Below the pieces are notes generated by a model that saw nothing but the letters and a program-made list of their open reading frames with translations, was not told the origin of the DNA and did not search any database. From NCBI RefSeq assembly GCF_028595265.1, contig NZ_JAQQXP010000001.1, forward strand, positions 248,001 to 312,000: a DNA stretch of 64,000 nt, given 5' to 3'. The position numbers were made by a program, and so were the translations under genes. The DNA comes from Alteromonas gilva (GTDB lineage: Bacteria > Pseudomonadota > Gammaproteobacteria > Enterobacterales > Alteromonadaceae). This document shows positions 49,848-58,683 of this stretch, piece by piece; position 1 is the stretch's first letter; every line of letters begins with the position of its first letter.

Positions 49848-50659
49848 GCACTTTGCCGGTTAACCTGGTAGATGGTTTTGCCCAAAGGGCGCATCAGGTA
49901 GGCTAAATGTGAGAAGTTTTCAGAGTGCCCTGCGATGTACAAGCTATCCGGTTTCATTTTATCTAAAATCCGTTTCAGGATTATCTCTTGTGTTGGTTTA
50001 TCAAAATAAATCATAACATTACGACAAAAAACAATGTCGATGCCAGCGTCAACGGCGTAGTGGGTATCGAGCAAATTTTGCTTAAAAAAAACGATGGATT
50101 TGCGTAATTCCGGTACCACTCTCGCCTTGCCTGCGTTGGCGCCTTTACCCCGGTGAAAGAACTGTTTACGCCGGACCGGCGAAAGCTTCTCCACCTGATC
50201 AATCGGGTAAATACCGGCCTCGGCACGCTCGAGCATGCGGCTATCAATGTCTGACGCAACAATCTTTATATTGTTAGTGAGCGCGCCGCGCGCTTCAGCG
50301 CATGTCATAGCAATAGAGTAGGGCTCTTCGCCGCTGCTGCTCGCCGCACACCAAATTCGCTGTGGCGCCGGGTGGCTAAGCAAATATTCCTTTAACTTTT
50401 CAAAATGATGCGCCTCACGAAAAAACGACGTCAGGTTAGTGGTCAGCGCATTAATAAAGTGCTCTGTTTCGGTTTGATTGGCATCAAGGTAGCGCAGGTA
50501 TCCGTCAAAGCTGTCGATACCCAGCGCCCGCAGCCGCCGAGATAAGCGGCTGTATACCATGTTGTCTTTACTGTCAGCCAGATTAATACCGGTAAGCGTG
50601 CGTATTTTATGACGCACAGCATTGAACTCTTTGGTTGAATACGCAAAGGGTTTATCCAT
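49844..50659 (-). CDS. cheR: chemotaxis methyltransferase CheR
   Basis: 271 residues. The N-terminal helical domain (about 1-75) precedes a SAM methyltransferase domain with TNLTSFFREAHHF, WCAASSSGEEPYSIAM, ASDIDSRMLERAEAGIY and FCRNVMIYF. It methylates receptors at glutamates. Its docking target may be the NWETF-like tail of the adjacent MCP. Confidence 0.96.
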   Translation of the reverse strand: MDKPFAYSTKEFNAVRHKIRTLTGINLADSKDNMVYSRLSRRLRALGIDSFDGYLRYLDANQTETEHFINALTTNLTSFFREAHHFEKLKEYLLSHPAPQRIWCAASSSGEEPYSIAMTCAEARGALTNNIKIVASDIDSRMLERAEAGIYPIDQVEKLSPVRRKQFFHRGKGANAGKARVVPELRKSIVFFKQNLLDTHYAVDAGIDIVFCRNVMIYFDKPTQEIILKRILDKMKPDSLYIAGHSENFSHLAYLMRPLGKTIYQVNRQSA

Positions 50660-50677
50660 GGCTAGCTGCGCTTTTGT

Positions 50678-52486
50678 TTAAAAGCTCTCCCACTCGTCAT
50701 CATCAGGTTTTGCCGGGCTTATCTGCTTGGTGCGGGCCGACACATTTTTCGGTGCTGGCTTTGACTTACTTGCCCGAAGCGCCGGTGCGGCGGGTTTTGA
50801 GGAGGCCGCCTCGTGTTCTATACCTAACTCAAAAAAGTTAACCCGTGAAATGAGCTGTGACGCCTGCGAACTCATACTCTCGGCCGCTGCCGCAGCCTCT
50901 TCTACCAGAGCGGCGTTTTGCTGGGTCATTTCGTCCATTTGTGATATGGCTTTATTCACTTCATCAATACCTGACGCCTGCTCCGCTGAGGCAGAGGCAA
51001 TTTCAGACATAATGTCATTAACGCGTTGAATAGCAGTAACGATTTCTTGCATGGTATCGCCGGACTTGGTGACCAGTTGGTTACCGCTTTCCACTTTGCT
51101 CACAGAGTCGGAAATAAGCCCTTTAATGTCTTTGGCGGCATTGGCTGAACGTTGTGCCAGGGTGCGAACCTCAGATGCGACAACGGCAAAACCGCGGCCT
51201 TGTTCGCCAGCCCGGGCTGCTTCAACGGCGGCATTAAGCGCAAGAATGTTGGTTTGAAAAGCAATACCATCAATCACGCCAATAATGTCTTCGATTTTCT
51301 TCGCCGAATCGTTAATTTCAGCCATTGTGCCCACCACCTGCTCAATTAACCGGCCACCATCGATGGCAACCTTGGAGGCTTCAGAGGCCAGGCCATTGGC
51401 TTGTTTGGCGTTGTCGGCATTGAGCTGTACGGTACTGGTAATCTCTTCCATGCTGGAAGCGGTTTCTTCCAGGCTGGATGCTTGTTGCTCTGTGCGGCTG
51501 GACAGATCGGCATTGCCTTTGGCAATTTCCGACGACGCGTTGTTAATGGTCTCTGAGCCGGAACGGATTTCGTTAATAATGCCGGTCAGGTTTGACACAA
51601 AATCGTTCACTGATTCGGCCAGCGTAATAAACTCGCCTTCATACTCGCGATCCAGGCTTGACGTTAAGTCACCTTTCGACAGTAACAGCATGATCTCGCA
51701 TATATCGTTAATCGCGAGCTTACGGTTGGTGATGTCGGTTGCATATTTGACCACGCGCGTCACAGTGCCGTTGCTGGTGGTTACCGGGTTGTATGAGGCC
51801 TGAATCCACACCTTTTCGCCGCGGCTGTTAAAGCGAAGAAACTCGCCGCTGGCATGCTCGCCGCGCTGTAACTTGGTCCAAAAGTCGCGATATTCGGATG
51901 ATCTGGCGTAGTCGGGATCAACAAATATGCGGTGATGTTTGCCAGCGATCTCGGCTGCGGTATAGCCCATTAAACTTAAGAAATTTTCATTGGCTTTAAC
52001 GATTTCGCCATCCGGCCGGAACTCTATAACGCCCTGACTGCGGTCCAGCGCGGCCAGCATGTTGGCGGTCATGTTGTATTCGGTTTTATCAACCCACTCA
52101 ACCATGGCACCGTCGGGGCGACCGTTTTCGTCCAGTAACGGCATAAGCTGCAAATTGAAGTTTACATCGCCGACAATAATGGATGAAGACATTGGCCGGG
52201 TAAGCTCGGCCAGCATTTTTGCCTGATGAGCCGGATTTTTGTGAAACTGATCAATGTTCTGGCCTACCAGGTTTTCGGCAGAAAAGTGCGGTAGTACCGT
52301 GCGGATCTCGTCCTCGTAACTTTTAAGCAGTTTATACACCGCATCGTTAGCGTAAATGATGTTCCGGTTTTTATCGGCTACCATTACGCCCGATGAAATA
52401 GCATTAAGTGCAACTTCATAAAAAGCCGGCTGCTTTTGTTTTGGTTCTGTTTCTGTCTGGCCGCCAAATAAATTACGCAAGTTCAT
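50678..52486 (-). CDS. cytoplasmic PAS-domain methyl-accepting chemotaxis protein
   Basis: 602 residues, no membrane helix. Two PAS-like domains (about 25-130 and 145-260; VMVADKNRNIIYANDAV and NENFLSLMGYTAAEIAGK) precede a HAMP-like stretch and a signalling domain with the conserved hairpin DGIAFQTNILALNAAVEAAR, AGEQGRGF. The last residues are DDDEWESF, like the NWETF pentapeptide that tethers CheR and CheB. It probably senses a redox or small-molecule cue through its PAS domains, as an Aer-like soluble receptor. It overlaps cheW by 4 bases. Confidence 0.93.
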   Translation of the reverse strand: MNLRNLFGGQTETEPKQKQPAFYEVALNAISSGVMVADKNRNIIYANDAVYKLLKSYEDEIRTVLPHFSAENLVGQNIDQFHKNPAHQAKMLAELTRPMSSSIIVGDVNFNLQLMPLLDENGRPDGAMVEWVDKTEYNMTANMLAALDRSQGVIEFRPDGEIVKANENFLSLMGYTAAEIAGKHHRIFVDPDYARSSEYRDFWTKLQRGEHASGEFLRFNSRGEKVWIQASYNPVTTSNGTVTRVVKYATDITNRKLAINDICEIMLLLSKGDLTSSLDREYEGEFITLAESVNDFVSNLTGIINEIRSGSETINNASSEIAKGNADLSSRTEQQASSLEETASSMEEITSTVQLNADNAKQANGLASEASKVAIDGGRLIEQVVGTMAEINDSAKKIEDIIGVIDGIAFQTNILALNAAVEAARAGEQGRGFAVVASEVRTLAQRSANAAKDIKGLISDSVSKVESGNQLVTKSGDTMQEIVTAIQRVNDIMSEIASASAEQASGIDEVNKAISQMDEMTQQNAALVEEAAAAAESMSSQASQLISRVNFFELGIEHEAASSKPAAPALRASKSKPAPKNVSARTKQISPAKPDDDEWESF

Positions 52487-53001
52487 ACTGAGCCCTCGTT
52501 TTGCTGATTCATGCTGTCAAAAATGCCGATTTCCTCACTGGTAATCAGACGTTCGATATTGACCAGAATGACAAGACCGTCATCAACGCTGGCCAGGCCA
52601 TCCAGATAGCGGCTATCAAACGCGACGCCAAATTCCGGTGGTGAGTGGATCTCGTCCTCAGTAACGTTAATTACGTCGGATACACTGTCCACAACAATGC
52701 CCACAATTCGATCCTGTACGTTGAGCATAATGACAATGGTAAATTCGTTGTAAGTGGCTTCACTGACGTTAAACTTCACTCGCAGGTCGACGATAGGCAC
52801 TATGTCACCTCGTAAGTTAATCACGCCTTTAATAAAGTCTGGTGCGTTGGCGATTTTGGTGACCGGTTCATAACCCCGGATCTCTTTTACCTGAATAATC
52901 GCTAATCCGTATTGTTCCTCACCTAACATAAATGTCAGGTATTCCTTGCTCGCCCCAGCAGTGACCGCCAGCGCAGCATTCTGCGATGACACAGTTTTCA
53001 T
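52483..53001 (-). CDS. cheW: chemotaxis coupling protein CheW
   Basis: 172 residues with a single CheW domain (about 20-160): LTFMLGEEQYGLAIIQVKEI, INLRGDIVPIVDLRVKF and EFGVAFDSRYLDGLASVDD. It joins receptors to CheA. It overlaps cheA by one base and the MCP by 4, so all are coupled. Confidence 0.96.
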   Translation of the reverse strand: MKTVSSQNAALAVTAGASKEYLTFMLGEEQYGLAIIQVKEIRGYEPVTKIANAPDFIKGVINLRGDIVPIVDLRVKFNVSEATYNEFTIVIMLNVQDRIVGIVVDSVSDVINVTEDEIHSPPEFGVAFDSRYLDGLASVDDGLVILVNIERLITSEEIGIFDSMNQQNEGSV

Positions 53002-54941
53002 CAGGTTAACCCCACTTGATTTATTTGTTCATTTTTGACCAGATTATCAACATCAATAATCATGGCGACTTTGCCGTCACCCATAATGGTTGCGCCCGAA
53101 ATACCGGCCACTTTTTTGTAGTGGCGTTCCAGACTTTTAATGACTACTTGTTGCTTGCCCAGCAGTTGGTCAACAATAATGCCGTAGCGTTTCTTGCCAA
53201 TTTCAACAAGCACGATAATGGAATCGGTAATGGGTTTTTTGGTACCGCTGGTGTGCATCTGATCGCACAGTGATATCAGTGGCCAGTACTGGTCACGACT
53301 CCACAGCATGGTGTCTTTAGCGAGGGTTTTTATTTGCTCCTCACCGGGTTGCAGAGATTCAATAATATTCAGCAGCGGGATAATGTAAGTTTCTTCTCCC
53401 GCTGATACACACATACCATCAATGATAGCCAGCGTAAGTGGTAACTTTATGGTAAACGTCGAGCCCTGCCCGGCGTTTGAAACGATATCGATGGAGCCTT
53501 GAATCGACTCGATATTTTTGCGCACCACGTCCATACCAACGCCACGGCCGGACACATCCGTAACGGCATCGGCGGTAGAAAACCCCGGCGCAAAAATCAG
53601 TGCCCACACCGCTTCATCGGGCATTTTAGGGTCGATGTCCATGCCATTGCTGATGGCTTTTTCGAGTATTTTTTCGCGATTCAGGCCGCCACCATCATCT
53701 TCAATACTTATCAGGATGTTGCCACCGCGTTGCTCGGCTCTGAGGACTACTGTACCGGTTTCTGGTTTGCCCGCGGCGAGGCGTTTTTCTAACGGCTCAA
53801 TACCATGATCCAGGCTGTTGCGAACCAGATGAGTGAGCGGATCTGCCAGCTTTTCAATCATGCTTTTGTCGACTTCAGTGCTGCCCCCTTCAATAACCAA
53901 ATCAATTTTTTTATCGAGGGTCTTGGCCAGATCTCTTACCAGGCGTGGAAAACGATTAAACACAAAGGAGACCGGGATCATGCGCATCGACATAACAGCT
54001 TCCTGAATCTCACGAATATTCCGCGACAACTCATCGATTGCGCTGCTGAGCTTTTCGCCTGTGTCGCCCTCAACCTCCTCACCCACCATCGATAATATCG
54101 ACTGGGTAATAACCATCTCCCCCACTAAATTAACCACGGTATCGATTTTGCTGGTATCAACGCGGATAGAGCCGGCGTCAGTTTTGCCTGGCTTTGCTGC
54201 AGGTTGTGGCGCGGATGGCTTTTTCGCAGTGGTCGTTGTGGCTGGCGTCGCCGCCGGCGCTTCGTCGGCAAAAAAACCATAGGCTTCTTTGTCGTCGAGC
54301 GGCTCGGCCGGTTTCGGCTCGCTGAAAAAGCCGAAACCGTCGTTATGTTCGTCATGTCCCTGCTGGGCCTGAGGGGTTAATTCAGGCTGGCCTGGGGCAT
54401 CATCGAAAAAGCCAAAGCCATCATCGTCATCCGCCGGATCCCCCGAAGCACTTGCCTCAACAGGTTGCCCCGGCGCGTCGTCAAAGAAGCCGAAGCCATC
54501 GTCATCTGTCTCGTTAGCGTCTCTCGCGGAAATAGAGTCTTGTTTAGCGGCTGGGTCAGCTAATATGGCTTCCAGCGCGGCTTTGCCTTCGTCGATTTGT
54601 GACCAGTTAATCTCTGCTTCGTTCTGATAGGCCTGAAGAATATCACCCAGCGTATCAGTGGTTGCGAGCATGATATCAACGATGTCAGTGGTCAGCGCAA
54701 GTTCGTGATTACGGGCTTTGTCGAGGATAGTTTCCATGACATGGGTAAGACCGGTTAAGGCATCGAAGCCGAAAATACCGCTGCCACCCTTAATAGAATG
54801 TGCGGCACGAAAAATACTATTGAGCTCCTCCGCATCCGGCGAATCTGTAGAAATATTGAGTAGTAGTTCCTCCATCGTTTGAAGATGCTCCTGGCTTTCT
54901 TCAAAAAAGACGGCGTGAAACTGGTTCATATCTACAGACAT
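53001..54941 (-). CDS. cheA: chemotaxis histidine kinase CheA
   Basis: 646 residues. The HPt domain carries the phosphorylated His in FRAAHSIKGGSGIFGF (about 48). The linker (about 145-245) has four near-repeats of DGFGFFDDAPGQP/DGFGFFSEP/AYGFFADE. The dimerisation domain begins GSIRVDTSKIDTVVNLVGEM, the ATPase has HLVRNSLDHGIE and VSDVSGRGVGMDVV, and a CheW-like domain ends it. The kinase is driven by receptors and passes phosphate to CheY and CheB. The repeated acidic-aromatic linker is unusual. Confidence 0.96.
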   Translation of the reverse strand: MSVDMNQFHAVFFEESQEHLQTMEELLLNISTDSPDAEELNSIFRAAHSIKGGSGIFGFDALTGLTHVMETILDKARNHELALTTDIVDIMLATTDTLGDILQAYQNEAEINWSQIDEGKAALEAILADPAAKQDSISARDANETDDDGFGFFDDAPGQPVEASASGDPADDDDGFGFFDDAPGQPELTPQAQQGHDEHNDGFGFFSEPKPAEPLDDKEAYGFFADEAPAATPATTTTAKKPSAPQPAAKPGKTDAGSIRVDTSKIDTVVNLVGEMVITQSILSMVGEEVEGDTGEKLSSAIDELSRNIREIQEAVMSMRMIPVSFVFNRFPRLVRDLAKTLDKKIDLVIEGGSTEVDKSMIEKLADPLTHLVRNSLDHGIEPLEKRLAAGKPETGTVVLRAEQRGGNILISIEDDGGGLNREKILEKAISNGMDIDPKMPDEAVWALIFAPGFSTADAVTDVSGRGVGMDVVRKNIESIQGSIDIVSNAGQGSTFTIKLPLTLAIIDGMCVSAGEETYIIPLLNIIESLQPGEEQIKTLAKDTMLWSRDQYWPLISLCDQMHTSGTKKPITDSIIVLVEIGKKRYGIIVDQLLGKQQVVIKSLERHYKKVAGISGATIMGDGKVAMIIDVDNLVKNEQINQVGLT

Positions 54942-54947
54942 GTGCGT

Positions 54948-55313
54948 TTACCCCAGTAACTGTTTGGCTATGGCTAATAGCTTGGATGGGTCAAAAGGTT
55001 TTACCATCCATCCGGTTGCGCCGGCTGCTTTGCCCTGGCTTTTTAATGCATCGCCGGCTTCTGTGGTGAGCACTACAATGGGCACGGTGCGAAAGCTGGT
55101 CATGCCTCTGAGGGCTTTAATTAAGGTAATACCATCCATACGCGGCATGTTTTGGTCGGTTAACACAAAGTCATAGCGTGTGGTCTGACACTTGTCTAAC
55201 GCTACCTGACCGTCTTCCGCTACATCTACCTGATAGCCGGCCCCTTTTAGCGTTACTTCGACCATCTGTCGAATCGACATAGAGTCATCAACGATTAATA
55301 TTTTTTTGCCCAT
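54948..55313 (-). CDS. cheY: chemotaxis response regulator CheY
   Basis: 121 residues, a single receiver domain: ILIVDDSMSIRQMVE, phospho-acceptor Asp53 in VLTDQNMPRMDG, VLTTEAGD (Thr switch) and GWMVKPFDPSKL (Lys). Its phosphorylation by CheA would alter flagellar rotation or another output; no flagellar gene lies in the window. It stands 6 bases from cheA. Confidence 0.95.
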   Translation of the reverse strand: MGKKILIVDDSMSIRQMVEVTLKGAGYQVDVAEDGQVALDKCQTTRYDFVLTDQNMPRMDGITLIKALRGMTSFRTVPIVVLTTEAGDALKSQGKAAGATGWMVKPFDPSKLLAIAKQLLG

Positions 55314-55318
55314 AACAT

Positions 55319-56998
55319 CTAATTCCTTTCGATATAAACAGTCGTTCGATTACCTGCGGTATTTCTTTCTACGGTCTTACATATTGCATCCAGTAGCCCG
55401 AGACCACGTCCACTAAGCCCCTGTTTATCGGCTGAAGGATTGGTAAGAGAGAATCCTGTACCAGAGTCTTCGACTGATACTTTTATAAAGGTAGTCGAAT
55501 TTGTATAAAGTTCTATGATGAGTTCATCATTTTTATTAAGATTTTCCAGACGTTCTTCCCGTATACTCAAATAATTAGCAAATCCCTCTACGTCATTTTT
55601 AAGTTTAGAGTCTAAACGGAGAATGCCATGATCGAGGGCGTTGTTAACCAGTTCAGCCATGGCCGTAAACGCTTTTTGGCATAAGTCTTTAGGGAGCCCG
55701 GCGTATTGCATGATGTGCATTGCCTGATTGAGTACATCCAGGCCTTTTAAAACGTTGCCCCGGACGCAAAAACGGTAGTCAATTTCACCAAAATCGACGG
55801 TCGCTGATTGTTGTTGACCCTGTAGCTGCGCGCGTAGTTTTTCGCCGTCAATGACACAGAGCGTGATGTCATCTTCTTCGGATTTACCCTCAGCATAGTG
55901 GGTGCAATAGCCCATCAGAGCAATGAGATTGCCTTTATCAGCCAGTATTCGCTTGCTTTCGCTGATGAGTTTGGCTAACGATAATGCGTCCCCGGCAGGG
56001 TTGGTTTGCTCTATTAATCCATCCGTATACAGGGCAATTTGAGTAACCTCTGCGATGGCAAGTTGCTCTACTTTGATACTGAAACTGACCGGTTCGAGAA
56101 TGCCCAGCGGCATTGCACGGGACTTGAGTTCGCGTAATTCACCGTTTTGTAAACCGCAAATAATGGGCGGTAGCCCGGCATTAATGAAGCTTATCGTTGA
56201 GGTGTATGGGCAAATTTCGATGCCGGCCAGTGCGACAAAGCGATCATCGGGTATTTCTGAATACAGCTTGCGATTAATTTCGTGAAAAATTTCTTCAATG
56301 CCCTTGCCTTTGTTGGTCATTGCACGGGCGGTTGTGACAATGGGAATAATACAAATAGCCGCGGCTAAACCGTGTCCCATGGCATCTGCCAGAATGAGCT
56401 GGATTTTGCCGGTTGGGTTGTAACCTGCAAAAAGCGTATCGCCACTGAAACTGGTCATTGGCCGGGACTCTAAAGCCACGAAGCCGGGTAAATCAGACTC
56501 CGCACTGGCGATATTCCTGTAAACGTGCTGAGCGAGGTTTTCTTCCTGGGCTTTTTCGTCTAACAGTTGTTGTAATAAATGGTTTTTGTTAGCCAGTTCA
56601 ACGTTTGCCTGCTTAAACGACAGCAGATTGCGAATTTTTTCCAGCAACAATTCCATGCTGACGGGTTTAACCATGTAATCGTGGATACCAGAGCTAAAAC
56701 CTGCTGAAATACTGGTCATTTGGTCATCGATAGAAACCATAATCACATAAGGCGTTGGGTCCAGCAGCTTCAATTGGCCTAACAGTGAAGTGCCGGAGCC
56801 GTCGGGCAGGTGATTATCAATCAGTACAATATCAAAACGATAGCGGCGGACAATTTCTCTGGCATCGGCCAGGCTAGATACACTAAAAACGTTAAGCCCC
56901 TGAAGGGTTAAATCAGCGACCAGCATTTCGCAAAAGATGGGGTCGTCATCGACAACGAGTACGGCGTCTTTATGGCTGAAGCGGCTTGGTGTATTCAT
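55319..56998 (-). CDS. response regulator with PP2C phosphatase and anti-sigma-like kinase domains
   Basis: 559 residues. The receiver domain (about 12-125, VLVVDDDPIFCEMLV, Asp in VLIDNHLPDGSG) is followed by a helical linker, a SpoIIE-type PP2C domain (about 190-380; LILADAMGHGLAAAICII, LYTDGLIEQTN, DDITLCVIDG), and a C-terminal HATPase_c domain (about 430-555; MAELVNNALDHGI, VEDSGTGFSL, LSGRGLGLLDAIC). It resembles HsbR of Pseudomonas and probably sets the phosphorylation of the STAS protein encoded next. Part of the che operon. Confidence 0.9.
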   Translation of the reverse strand: MNTPSRFSHKDAVLVVDDDPIFCEMLVADLTLQGLNVFSVSSLADAREIVRRYRFDIVLIDNHLPDGSGTSLLGQLKLLDPTPYVIMVSIDDQMTSISAGFSSGIHDYMVKPVSMELLLEKIRNLLSFKQANVELANKNHLLQQLLDEKAQEENLAQHVYRNIASAESDLPGFVALESRPMTSFSGDTLFAGYNPTGKIQLILADAMGHGLAAAICIIPIVTTARAMTNKGKGIEEIFHEINRKLYSEIPDDRFVALAGIEICPYTSTISFINAGLPPIICGLQNGELRELKSRAMPLGILEPVSFSIKVEQLAIAEVTQIALYTDGLIEQTNPAGDALSLAKLISESKRILADKGNLIALMGYCTHYAEGKSEEDDITLCVIDGEKLRAQLQGQQQSATVDFGEIDYRFCVRGNVLKGLDVLNQAMHIMQYAGLPKDLCQKAFTAMAELVNNALDHGILRLDSKLKNDVEGFANYLSIREERLENLNKNDELIIELYTNSTTFIKVSVEDSGTGFSLTNPSADKQGLSGRGLGLLDAICKTVERNTAGNRTTVYIERN

Positions 56999-57012
56999 GC
57001 CGGTACTGGTTC

Positions 57013-57291
57013 CTACCGAATAGTGAGCATTTTGTCGAAGTTAGCTATTTGCAATACTTCCAGAGCGGTACCTTTAGCATTCGCGACTTCAACATTACAG
57101 CCATTGGCTTTGGCCCGTTTTTGTAACAGTACGATCATGCCCAGGGCGGCACTATCGAGGTAGAGTACCCGTGAAAAGTCCAGAGTAATCAAGCCCTTTG
57201 TCTGTTGGTCAAGAATCTTGTTATATTGTTCTGTGAATGACTTGTGAAAGCTAAAGTCAAATCGCTCGGGAATTGCTATGGTCGTACTCAT
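57013..57291 (-). CDS. STAS-domain anti-sigma-factor antagonist
   Basis: 92 residues, one STAS domain: GLITLDFSRVLYLDSAALGM holds the conserved Ser (in DSAALG) that a partner kinase would phosphorylate. It lies just upstream of the PP2C/HATPase response regulator, forming a partner-switching pair of the RsbV/HsbA kind. Its downstream target (anti-sigma, cyclase or other) is not in the window. Confidence 0.9.
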   Translation of the reverse strand: MSTTIAIPERFDFSFHKSFTEQYNKILDQQTKGLITLDFSRVLYLDSAALGMIVLLQKRAKANGCNVEVANAKGTALEVLQIANFDKMLTIR

Positions 57292-57305
57292 GTATTTTTT
57301 ATCCT

Positions 57306-58463
57306 TTAAAACAGTTCTATATCACCAGCATCAACCGAAGAAGAAGATACCGGGTTATGAAGGTCCGCCCACTGTGACTGTATTTTTTGCTGGAACGCTT
57401 CAGGATTGTTGATAATGTCGCGTTGTTGCGACGGATCCTGAAGGTCTGTGAGATGCATTTTTAACAATGAAACAACGCTGATGGTGTACTCCATATACTG
57501 ACGATTGATATCGCCAAACTGCAATCCACGCGTCGCGTTGTTTAACGCCGTGTCCAATTCCCCTGATAAATTTTGTAAGCCAGAGGTTACTTTTTGATCC
57601 TGCTCTGCTTTAACAATAATGCCCTGCAGAGCGTGGTTAATATCTTTTTTCGCTTCGATAACATAACTCACGTCGTAAGCGGCTAACTCGCCTATACGTT
57701 CGCTCAGCGAAGAGATTTTTTGATTAATTCCGTTAATCTGGGTTTGTATTGATTCACTGAATTGCGCCGAGCGGCTCGACAGGCTTCTGACTTCGTCGGC
57801 GACCACGGCAAAACCACGACCATGCTCGCCCGCTCTGGCGGCTTCGATGGCCGCATTCAGTGCCAGTAAGTTAGTTTGTGCGGCAATACCATCGATATCT
57901 TTGAGGGCCTTAATTACCGAAGGAACGGTGTCGTTAATGGCAGTAATCTGTTCAAGAATTTCCATAATGCCGGCTGACATATCTACCGTGCTTTGAATAA
58001 AGCGGTCGAGTGAAATACCGGTTCTTTCGGCGAAGGCGCGCATACGATCGCTGTAAAGTTCCTCTGAGCCAGCGTCGACAGTGATGAGTTGGTGAATGGT
58101 TTCACTTTGCTGATCTACCAGGCTGCGTAAGCCTAGAAAATTTTGGCTGAGTGTATCAACCGCGTCGTTATGAGTTGAAATAATGTTAGCCAGACTGGTC
58201 TCACATTCACCGAGAATTTCTGTGCTGGTTGCTGAAATGCTATTGAGCGCATCCGTATCATGCTGGTCAATACTGGCCGTGGGCGCATCAGTATTTTTGC
58301 TGTTAGCGGGTTGTGCCTGTTCGGCGGATGCAGTATTACCTACATAATAATCATAACCGAGAATGGCGCCAGCCAACAAAATAACGGCCAGCACACCCGA
58401 AAGAAACCACGCTACAGCCATTGCAATCAGGGTTGCAATCCCTACAACAACGTATTTATTCAT
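57306..58463 (-). CDS. membrane methyl-accepting chemotaxis protein, short sensor
   Basis: 385 residues. Two membrane helices (about 5-40, MNKYVVVGIATLIAMAVAWF) with almost no periplasmic loop anchor it. A cytoplasmic helical region is followed by the signalling hairpin DIDGIAAQTNLLALNAAIEA, ARAGEHGRGF. The ligand-binding part is minimal, so it may sense inside or through the membrane. First gene of the ten-gene che operon; the C-terminus (AGDIELF) lacks the NWETF-type tail. Confidence 0.92.
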   Translation of the reverse strand: MNKYVVVGIATLIAMAVAWFLSGVLAVILLAGAILGYDYYVGNTASAEQAQPANSKNTDAPTASIDQHDTDALNSISATSTEILGECETSLANIISTHNDAVDTLSQNFLGLRSLVDQQSETIHQLITVDAGSEELYSDRMRAFAERTGISLDRFIQSTVDMSAGIMEILEQITAINDTVPSVIKALKDIDGIAAQTNLLALNAAIEAARAGEHGRGFAVVADEVRSLSSRSAQFSESIQTQINGINQKISSLSERIGELAAYDVSYVIEAKKDINHALQGIIVKAEQDQKVTSGLQNLSGELDTALNNATRGLQFGDINRQYMEYTISVVSLLKMHLTDLQDPSQQRDIINNPEAFQQKIQSQWADLHNPVSSSSVDAGDIELF

Positions 58464-58683
58464 GTCATTCCTAATTCACAGTGAATACGCTATGAATTGT
58501 AGTACATAAATTCGTTAGTGCAGGGAAGTCTTAAATTTGCAAAAAAATTTCGACAACCTGTTCTTTTTACGTGATTTCTTATCTATAGATAACTGTAAAT
58601 GGTGAGTGTGTGTTCTTTTAAGAATATTTATTGAGGGCCTGTTGGTCATTGCTGTGCACTGTTGCCGCAGGCCCTGGTACCGG

